Below are positions 1 through 5,012 of a stretch of DNA of 5,012 nucleotides, piece after piece; within the stretch, counting starts at the first letter, position 1; each line of letters starts with the position of its first letter. Source of the DNA: Acidobacteriota bacterium (GTDB taxonomy: Bacteria; Acidobacteriota; Terriglobia; Acidiferrales; UBA7541); assembly GCA_003131705.1 (NCBI GenBank), contig PKUY01000105.1:1816-6827 (forward strand), in the 5' to 3' direction. The position numbers were made by a program, and so were the translations under genes. A model generated the notes under the pieces. It was not told where the DNA came from, did no database searches, and was given only the letters and a program-made list of their open reading frames with translations.

Positions 1-1
1 A

Positions 2-1000
2 GCGCTGCATGGTTCTGGTGTGCTTAGTTCGTCCTCGGCCGCGCTTATCGATGGGACCTTGCTCGAGGTGGCGATCGAGCATCGCCTGATGCATGCGGAA
101 ACGTTGGCGTACTTGCTGCACAATCTGCCGGTCGAGCGAAAGACACCTCAGGCCGCAGCGTTCGCCGATCCCAGACCCGCGCCCAGTCCTGCTATGGCCA
201 AAATTCCCGCTGGTATGGCCACGCTCGGGCAATCACGCTCGGGGCCTCACACCTTCGGCTGGGACAACGAATTTGACGCGCACGAAATTCATGCGCCCAG
301 TTTCCTGATCGACGTGTTTCCGGTCACAAACGGCGAATACCTCAAGTTCGTTCGGGCGGGCGGTTACGAAAAGTCCAGCTTCTGGAGACCGGAAGACTGG
401 GAATGGAAACAACGCGAACGCCTCGATCATCCGCACTTCTGGTTGCAGCGATCAAGCTCTCCAGCCACGGACCCTAATACGCAGTGGGAATACCGGGCGA
501 TGTTCGGAACCATTCCGCTGCCGCTCGCGTGGCCCGTTTACGTGAGTCACGCGGAGGCATCCGCTTTTGCGCGCTGGTCCGGGAAAAAGCTTCCGACGGA
601 AGCGCAATGGCATCGCGCTGCGTATGGCTCGCCCGACGGAACGGAGCGCGCGCATCCGTGGGGCAGCGCCGCGCCCGATACTACGCATGGCAATTTTAAT
701 CACGAGCTTTGGGACGCGACTGCAGTCGATGCGCATCCTGAAGGTGCGAGCGCGTTCGGCGTGATGGATATGGTCGGTAACGGTTGGGAGTGGACATCGA
801 CGGTTTTTGGCGCGTTTCCAGGATTTCAACCGTTTTCTTTTTATCCGGGTTACTCCGCGGATTTTTTTGACGGCAAACATTTTGTGATGAAGGGAGGATC
901 GCCGCGAACGGACGCGTGTATGCTCCGGCGATCGTTTCGCAACTGGTTCCAGCCGCATTACCCGCACGTGTACGCCACTTTTCGCTGCGTGGAGGAATAA
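2..1000 (+). CDS. egtB: Ergothioneine sulfoxide synthase EgtB, 5'-truncated by window edge
   Basis: C-terminal 332 codons of an EgtB-type non-heme iron enzyme. The family forms the C-S bond between hercynine and a cysteine derivative using O2, in the cytoplasm. Seen: the open frame runs to the left edge without a stop, so the GTG at 20 is internal and the true start lies upstream. The end of the DinB-like helical domain carries HRLMHAE (HxxxHxE); its histidines at 80-82 and 92-94 match two of the three family iron ligands, and the third must lie upstream. A formylglycine-generating-enzyme/sulfatase-like domain follows from about 194, with FGWDNEF, GKKLPTEAQWHRA, GNGWEWTS, MKGGSPRT and a terminal RRSFRNWFQPHYPHVYATFR. 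It ends two bases before egtD. Inference: GNGWEWT and the C-terminal block look to me like the cysteine-using acidobacterial type rather than the gamma-glutamylcysteine mycobacterial type. Generic SUMF1-type proteins lack the HxxxHxE helix plus egtD partner, so identity is fairly sure. Confidence 0.9.
   Translation, partial: ALHGSGVLSSSSAALIDGTLLEVAIEHRLMHAETLAYLLHNLPVERKTPQAAAFADPRPAPSPAMAKIPAGMATLGQSRSGPHTFGWDNEFDAHEIHAPSFLIDVFPVTNGEYLKFVRAGGYEKSSFWRPEDWEWKQRERLDHPHFWLQRSSSPATDPNTQWEYRAMFGTIPLPLAWPVYVSHAEASAFARWSGKKLPTEAQWHRAAYGSPDGTERAHPWGSAAPDTTHGNFNHELWDATAVDAHPEGASAFGVMDMVGNGWEWTSTVFGAFPGFQPFSFYPGYSADFFDGKHFVMKGGSPRTDACMLRRSFRNWFQPHYPHVYATFRCVEE
991..996 (+). promoter_or_regulatory. Ribosome binding site fixing the egtD GTG start
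   Basis: GGAGGA lies inside the last codons of egtB and six bases before GTG 1003. It decides the egtD start: an ATG at 916 in the same frame would overlap egtB by 85 bases and add residues unlike the family, while ATG 1027 has no comparable site. Placing the site in the upstream stop region suggests translational coupling of egtB and egtD. Confidence 0.8.
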
Positions 1001-1002
1001 TC

Positions 1003-1989
1003 GTGGCTTCAGCTCCTCGATTTGCAATGGCAAGTCCCGTTGGTCACTCTGTTTCCGAATTTTCTTCTGACGTTGTAGTCGGTCTGAGGCATCCGGGACA
1101 GAAAGAACTCCCATCGAAGTATCTTTATGATGCGGTGGGTTCGGCGCTGTTCGACGCAATTTGTGTTTTGCCAGAGTACGGTTTGAATCGCGCGGGACAG
1201 CGCATGCTGGAGCGGTATTCGGGTGAAATCACGGACCGCGTGCCCGGCCCTGTTGTGGTGGCCGAGCTCGGCAGCGGAAGCGGCCAGCAAACACGCTGGC
1301 TGCTCGAGGCGCTCGCGCGCCGACAACGCGTGAACTACTATCCCATCGACATTTCTGGCAGTGCGCTCTTTCGCTGTCAACAGGAATTGGGGCAGATCGA
1401 TTTGGTAAGCATCGTGGGATTCGAGCGTGCTTACCTCGACGGGCTTCAGGAAGTGGCTGCTCGGCGGCGCAGTGGAGAGCGGCTCTTCGTGCTCTTCCTT
1501 GGCAGCACGATTGGGAATTTCGACCGTCCCGCCGGAGACCAATTCCTGCGTGAAGTACGTTCGATCTTGCGTGCGGGCGATGCGCTTCTGCTCGCGACGG
1601 ATATTGAAAAGCCCATTTCGAAATTAGTTCTCGCCTACGACGATCCGGCCGGCGTCACTGCCGCGTTTAACAAGAACCTGCTCGCGCGCATCAATCGTGA
1701 ACTAGGCGGAGACTTCGATCTGGCTCAGTTTGAGCACGTGGTGCGCTACGACGAGACCGAGCGCCGCATCGAAATGCACTTGCGCTCAAAAGCGTGGCAG
1801 CGGGTCACGATCCGGGAGGCAGGTTTTCGCTTCTATCTGCGCGAAGGCGAAACTATCTGGACCGAAAGCTCGCACAAATATGATTCCCAGGGCGTGATTC
1901 AGATGGGCGAGCGCGCGGGATATCAGTGCGCCGGGCAATGGCACGATTCGGAATGGCCACTCGCACAAAACCTTTTCTTCGCGGTGTAG
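1003..1989 (+). CDS. egtD: L-histidine Nalpha-methyltransferase EgtD
   Basis: SAM-dependent enzyme that trimethylates the alpha-amino group of histidine to hercynine, the substrate of EgtB. From GTG 1003 it has 328 residues, close to the roughly 320 of mycobacterial EgtD. Seen: N-terminal substrate region with KYLYDAVGSALFD (Y42) and LPEYG (Y59), matching Tyr39 and Tyr56 of M. smegmatis EgtD; SAM motif ELGSGSGQQTRW from G90; acidic YPIDIS (D116); FLGSTIGNFD with N172, matching the histidine-binding Asn166; LLATDIEKP; AYDDPAGVTAAFNKNLL; RIEMHL; and IWTESSHKY with E288 and S290, matching Glu282 and Ser284. All recognised substrate residues are present, so activity is expected. The family's PEYYPTRTE is PEYGLNRAG here, which I take as a subgroup signature. 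It sits two bases after egtB and 19 before the DUF427 gene, probably in one transcript. Confidence 0.94.
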   Translation: MASAPRFAMASPVGHSVSEFSSDVVVGLRHPGQKELPSKYLYDAVGSALFDAICVLPEYGLNRAGQRMLERYSGEITDRVPGPVVVAELGSGSGQQTRWLLEALARRQRVNYYPIDISGSALFRCQQELGQIDLVSIVGFERAYLDGLQEVAARRRSGERLFVLFLGSTIGNFDRPAGDQFLREVRSILRAGDALLLATDIEKPISKLVLAYDDPAGVTAAFNKNLLARINRELGGDFDLAQFEHVVRYDETERRIEMHLRSKAWQRVTIREAGFRFYLREGETIWTESSHKYDSQGVIQMGERAGYQCAGQWHDSEWPLAQNLFFAV

Positions 1990-1996
1990 TGGCGGC

Positions 1997-2003
1997 AAGA
2001 GGA
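1997..2003 (+). promoter_or_regulatory. Ribosome binding site of the DUF427 gene
   Basis: AAGAGGA sits five bases before ATG 2009 and eight bases after the egtD stop. The good match and spacing support a real small gene here, expressed from the egtD transcript. Confidence 0.65.
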
Positions 2004-2008
2004 TAAAA

Positions 2009-2293
2009 ATGGCAAAGGCTTCCTGGAATGGCGTAACGCTCGCCGACAGCGATCGCACGGTGATCGTCGAGGGAAATCACTATTTTCCGCTCGATTCCGT
2101 GCACGCAGAATATTTTCGTCCAAGTGACACTCATACGGTTTGCCCGTGGAAGGGCACAGCGAGCTATCACCATGTGGAAGTAAACGGCAAGCGCAACGCG
2201 GACGCCGCATGGTTTTATCCCGATCCCACACTTGCTGCTGCACAGATTAAAGATCACGTCGCTTTTTGGAAAGGCGTACGCGTGGAGGCGTAA
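2009..2293 (+). CDS. DUF427 domain protein (Pfam NTP_transf_9 family)
   Basis: A 94-residue, single-domain protein of the DUF427 family, whose biochemical role is not established despite the Pfam name. Seen: residues 5-27 hold the typical SWNGVTLADSD and VIVEGNHYFP strands, residues 39-53 the family hallmark SDTHTVCPWKGTASY, then NADAAWFYPDP and KDHVAFWKGVRVE at the end. The length is normal for a stand-alone member, and the start is supported by the preceding ribosome binding site. No signal peptide or membrane segment, so probably cytoplasmic. It starts 19 bases after egtD with no visible terminator or promoter between, which suggests co-transcription with the ergothioneine genes. A role in thiol or sulfur metabolism would be inference from position alone. 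Family assignment is firm; function is unknown. Confidence 0.92.
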   Translation: MAKASWNGVTLADSDRTVIVEGNHYFPLDSVHAEYFRPSDTHTVCPWKGTASYHHVEVNGKRNADAAWFYPDPTLAAAQIKDHVAFWKGVRVEA

Positions 2294-2313
2294 CCCAATG
2301 CCCGCGGAACTTG

Positions 2314-2322
2314 TGGTATATT
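2314..2322 (+). promoter_or_regulatory. Candidate extended -10 promoter for nth
   Basis: TGGTATATT fits an extended -10 element (TGn followed by TATATT, five of six against TATAAT). It lies just after the DUF427 stop. No good -35 is seen near 2294-2299, which extended -10 promoters can tolerate. Only nine bases separate it from GTG 2332, so a transcript starting at the usual distance would be leaderless or nearly so. This agrees with the lack of a ribosome binding site before nth. Confidence 0.45.
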
Positions 2323-2331
2323 TTTTGCTCC

Positions 2332-3078
2332 GTGACGCAGAAGGAAAAGAAAAAATCGCCGGCGAATAAAAACAAAAGTGCGCGCAAATCCGCGAGCAGG
2401 CGCTCGGCGAAATCAGTTGGGCGCGTTACGCTGGGGCGGGGAACCGATCCGGCGCGAGTAAAAGGCATTCTGAAAGGGCTCGACGAGGCCTACCCCGCAG
2501 CTACCTGCGCGCTAACCCACGAAAATCCATTTCAGCTCTTGATCGCGACGATTCTTTCGGCTCAATGCACCGACGTGCGGGTGAATGAGGTCACAAAACT
2601 GCTTTTTCCGAAGTATCCGGAAGCCGAAGCTTTCGCCTACGCGAATCCCGCGGAATTGGAAAAGGACATCCGCCCTACCGGTTTTTTCCGCAACAAGACG
2701 AAATCCATCATGGGTACGAGCAAGAAAATCGTCGAGGATTTTCACGGCCACGTGCCAAAGACAATGGAAGAATTGCTGACGTTGCCTGGGGTCGCGCGTA
2801 AGACAGCGAATGTCGTCCTTGGGACTGCTTTCGGCATTGCATCGGGCGTTGTAGTAGACACGCATGTGCAACGTCTGTCGCAACGTCTCGATCTCTCCAA
2901 GAACGTCGATCCGAAAAAGATTGAACAGGACCTGATGCGCGTGATTCCGCCGGAGCGCTGGATTCTTTTCTCTCATCAATTAATTTGGCACGGACGCCGC
3001 GTCTGTCAGGCTCGCAAGCCAAAATGCATGGCATGCAATATCGAGCATTTGTGCTATTCGCCGGACAAGACGGTCTAA
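2332..3078 (+). CDS. nth: Endonuclease III (DNA glycosylase/AP lyase)
   Basis: Base-excision repair enzyme that removes oxidised pyrimidines and nicks the abasic site by beta-elimination. From GTG 2332 it has 248 residues; E. coli Nth has 211. Seen: LLIATILSAQCTDVRVN near the start of the core; the helix-hairpin-helix LPGVARKTANVVL with catalytic lysine K157 (E. coli Lys120); VVVDTHVQRL with catalytic aspartate D176 (Asp138); and a C-x6-C-x2-C-x5-C [4Fe-4S] set at C225, C232, C235 and C241. All key residues are present. Residues 4-29 form a Lys/Arg/Ser-rich tail, absent from E. coli Nth and probably disordered. The start is uncertain: the same frame stays open back to ATG 2266, which would overlap the DUF427 gene by 28 bases, but those extra residues resemble nothing in the family. 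GTG 2332 lacks a ribosome binding site and may be leaderless. Function is sure, start moderately so. Confidence 0.95.
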   Translation: MTQKEKKKSPANKNKSARKSASRRSAKSVGRVTLGRGTDPARVKGILKGLDEAYPAATCALTHENPFQLLIATILSAQCTDVRVNEVTKLLFPKYPEAEAFAYANPAELEKDIRPTGFFRNKTKSIMGTSKKIVEDFHGHVPKTMEELLTLPGVARKTANVVLGTAFGIASGVVVDTHVQRLSQRLDLSKNVDPKKIEQDLMRVIPPERWILFSHQLIWHGRRVCQARKPKCMACNIEHLCYSPDKTV

Positions 3079-3257
3079 GTCGTTCGGATCGCGTTTCAGC
3101 ATTGTATGCAACGCTCCGGCCATCGTGATGTAACCATTTGAGGAGTCGCCGAATCCGTTGTGGGGGACGTGTGGAATTGCGTGGAGGCGGTTTGAGTCCC
3201 GGATTGACGGGGATTTGATTTCGAAGGTCATTCTAGTCCAACTCTCTAAGGCAGGGA
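3079..3257. other. Spacer between nth and the decayed kinase, no secure gene
   Basis: No tRNA, clear terminator or strong promoter is visible. TTGACG at 3204-3209 resembles a -35 box, but no convincing -10 lies 16-18 bases downstream. On the minus strand a frame stays open from 3267 to 2980 and reads plausibly between 3231 and 3079, but it runs into the antisense of nth and I recognise no family. The spacer probably holds the old promoter region of the kinase gene. Confidence 0.4.
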
Positions 3258-4616
3258 ATGTCGCCACACAAGAAGGTGCGTTTAATTTCTTGCCTCCGCG
3301 TTAACTCTGCTGCTCGTCAGCGGAATTGTCGATGGCCTCACCATCACTCGCTTGATCGACAGCGCCAAGTGGGTGGCTCACACGTACGACGTTTGATTGG
3401 CTTTGGGAGACTTTTCGACGGACCTTTCGGCGCTGAATCGAGCACGAACCGATTACATTCTCTCGGGCAATAGCGCATATATAGACGACTTCCAGGCGAC
3501 CAACGGCAGGGTTTCCGCAGCGCTGCAAAACCTCAGACAGCTCACGCAAGATAACCCCACACACAACATGATTGCGAGGCGCTACAGGGTGCGGTAACCC
3601 GGCAAATCGAGTCACCGAGCGCTTCAATGGACTTGCCCGAGCACGGACAAATAGACCATGGCGCCCAAAACCACTACAGCCGGCATCTAGCGCCCAACTC
3701 GATCGAAAACAACAACATACTGCCGTGGATGCAGTGGGCCGAACAAAACCTTCTCGATCAGCCGACCAAGGCTTCCGATAAGCTGTTCACCGCGGCTGTG
3801 GATCTCTTGTGCGTGATTTTCGCTCTCGCGATTGCATTACTCTGGCTGCACTATCGCTTTCTCACGGTCGAAGTAATCGAACGCGAGAGGGCAGAGACGA
3901 AAGCGAGAAGCAGCAACGAGGCATCGCGCAGGCTGAGCGTCCGTGTTCTACAACTTCAGGATGAAGAGCGTCGACAGTTTTCGCGGGAGTTGCGTGATAG
4001 TTTGGGCCAGAGCCTGACGGTCGCGAAAATGCTCGCGGAATCTCTGGCTCGTCAAAATCCGCTGGACACAAGTCTCAGCCAACTGGTGGGCGTGCTGGAC
4101 GAATCGCTTTCTGAAACTCGAACGCTGCCTCATCTGCTGCATCCACCCTTGCTGGACGAGCTTGGGCTTGTATCGGTGGCAAAGTGGTATGTGGAAGGTT
4201 TTGCAAAGCGAGGCGGTGTTCCGGTCGCAGTGGATATTTCTGATGACATTCCCCGTCTCTCTCGTGCGACGGAGCTTGTTTTCTTCCGCGCGCTCTAGGA
4301 GACTCTGACGAATATTCACCTCCATGCAAAATGCACTGAAGTTCATGTGTCGCTCAAGAAGTCGGCGAATGACGTTTCTCTGACGATGAAGGATAACGGC
4401 AGGGGTGTTCCCAAAGAAATCCTGGACAGGTTTCAATCATCAGGAGCGCACGTTGGCGTGGGACTCGCTGGAATGCGCGAACGAGTTCGAGAGCAAGGCG
4501 GGGGATTCGCAATGCAGTCTAATGCGACAGGCGCCACGGTTTCGGTAACGCTCCCCGTGACCTCCGCCATCGCTTCAGATGACCCAGCTTTCCGCAGTGA
4601 CGTCATGTCATTTTAA
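3258..4616 (+). pseudogene. Decayed CHASE3 sensor histidine kinase (HisKA_3/HATPase_c)
   Basis: Remnant of a membrane sensor kinase of the NarL/DegS-like class, rebuilt across frames. ATG 3258 (AAGG at 3248-3251 upstream) gives MSPHKKVRL. A frameshift near 3280-3290 moves to the frame with the first membrane helix (3286-3340) and the CHASE3 signature WVAHTYDV, then an in-frame TGA at 3394-3396. CHASE3 continues with DYILSGNSAYIDDFQ and LTQDNPTHN. A second frameshift near 3575-3583 leads to LQGAVTRQIES, EQNLLDQPTKASDK, the second membrane helix (about 3780-3852), a coiled linker and HisKA_3 LQDEERRQFSRELRDSLGQS. Arginine (3993-3995) stands where the phospho-accepting histidine belongs. LLHPPLLDELGL follows, then TAG at 4296-4298 interrupts the ATPase just before its N-box (ETLTNIHLHA). 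G1 DNGRGV and G2 GVGLAGMRERV remain. The TAG looks like CAG>TAG (Gln) and the TGA could be CGA>TGA. No cognate response regulator is in view. Full-length function is excluded; a short product from 4347 is possible but unlikely. Confidence 0.9.
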
Positions 4617-4649
4617 TCTCGCCTGGTTTTCGTTCGAAACCGATCGGCA

Positions 4650-5012
4650 TTATAGGGGGGCGTATTGGAAGAGCTCTCTAAACTTTAAGCCGGCCTCGAG
4701 CAGCTTGGCGAACTGCTGGGACGGCACAGGCCGGCTGAAATAATAGCCTTGCGCTTCGTCACACTGGTGAGCTTGAAGAAATACCAGCTCTTCTTGCGTT
4801 TCCACACCCTCGGCAATGACTCGCAGGTTTAGGCTTCGTCCCATACTGATCACGGCGGTCACAATCGTCGTATCATCCGGAGTAGCGGTGATCTGACGGA
4901 CGAACGACTGGTCGATCTTGAGCGTATCGATCGGCAGGTTCTTCAGGTAGGAGAGGGACGAGTAGCCGGTGCCGAAGTCGTCGACCGCGATCCAATTCAC
5001 GATCTCGGTCTT
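4650..5012 (-). CDS. EAL-domain c-di-GMP phosphodiesterase, C-terminal part
   Basis: The last 120 residues of an EAL domain, the family that hydrolyses cyclic di-GMP to linear pGpG. The frame runs off the right edge, so the start and any upstream sensor, GGDEF or PAS domains lie outside; the GTG at 5000 is internal. Seen: [15 protein letters not shown] with the metal-binding aspartate pair at 4977-4982; [13 protein letters not shown] with the conserved lysine; [12 protein letters not shown] with the conserved glutamate at 4809-4811; and [10 protein letters not shown] near the end. These match active members, while degenerate EAL domains usually lose the DDFGTG loop. The EAL signature itself is out of view. 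About half of a normal 240-residue domain is visible. The gene converges on the kinase pseudogene, 33 bases apart. It is probably the end of a multidomain signalling protein, a common arrangement, but this cannot be seen here. Confidence 0.93.
   Translation of the reverse strand, partial: KTEIVNWIAVDDFGTGYSSLSYLKNLPIDTLKIDQSFVRQITATPDDTTIVTAVISMGRSLNLRVIAEGVETQEELVFLQAHQCDEAQGYYFSRPVPSQQFAKLLEAGLKFRELFQYAPL

Noticed and set aside
452..1159. Long open frame on the minus strand opposite egtB and the start of egtD (about 235 codons).
   Set aside because: It is antisense to strongly conserved egtB/egtD coding sequence, very rich in arginine, and matches no family; it is a by-product of codon usage on the other strand.
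3025..3037. Palindrome TGCATGGCATGCA.
   Set aside because: It lies within the Fe-S cysteine codons of nth and is accounted for by the conserved residues; there is no sign that it is an operator.
3185..3210. Sequence resembling a tRNA T-arm (GGTTTGAGTCCCGG).
   Set aside because: The flanks do not pair as a T stem, and no acceptor, D or anticodon arms can be placed around it.
3204..3234. TTGACG as a -35 box for the kinase gene.
   Set aside because: The best -10 candidates 17-19 bases downstream match only about half of TATAAT, so the promoter is not supported.
3394..3396. TGA inside the CHASE3 frame as possible stop recoding.
   Set aside because: The same gene also has two frameshifts, a TAG stop and a lost catalytic histidine, so simple decay explains it. 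No selenocysteine-type context was noticed.
4625..4641. GGTTT/AAACC inverted repeat between the kinase pseudogene and the EAL gene as a bidirectional terminator.
   Set aside because: The stem is only five pairs with three A/T pairs, and neither side is followed by a run of T, so a terminator cannot be supported.

Overview
The window looks like chromosomal DNA from a moderately GC-rich bacterium, probably a soil or environmental Acidobacteriota or Verrucomicrobiota member. That guess rests on remembered similarity: the style of the ergothioneine enzymes, and a CHASE3 histidine kinase with the 'LLHPPLLDELGL' type of sequence. It is not a phylogenetic result. Genes are tightly packed, Shine-Dalgarno sites are clear, and GTG starts are used.

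Left part (1-2293, plus strand): a compact ergothioneine unit. It opens with the 3' part of egtB (iron-dependent sulfoxide synthase; its start lies left of the window). Two bases after the egtB stop comes egtD (histidine Nalpha-trimethyltransferase), and 19 bases after that a small DUF427 protein. EgtD makes hercynine from histidine and SAM. EgtB then joins hercynine to a cysteine-type thiol using O2. No egtA, egtC or egtE is visible, which fits (but does not prove) an EgtB that uses free cysteine.

Middle (2332-3078, plus strand): nth, endonuclease III, with all catalytic and Fe-S residues and an unusual lysine/serine/arginine-rich N-terminal tail. It probably has its own extended -10 promoter and a near-leaderless GTG start.

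Right part: 3079-3257 is a short spacer with no secure gene. From 3258 to 4616 lies a degraded membrane histidine kinase (TM - CHASE3 - TM - HisKA_3 - HATPase_c). It is broken by two frameshifts and two in-frame stops, and arginine replaces the phospho-accepting histidine. Converging on it from the right edge (4650-5012, minus strand) is the C-terminal half of an EAL-domain c-di-GMP phosphodiesterase with its visible catalytic motifs intact.

I found no convincing undescribed system. The points most worth a second look are the DUF427 gene inside the ergothioneine unit, the layered decay of the kinase, and the basic tail and promoter of nth. There are no RNA genes, CRISPR arrays, IS elements or long repeats that I can support.
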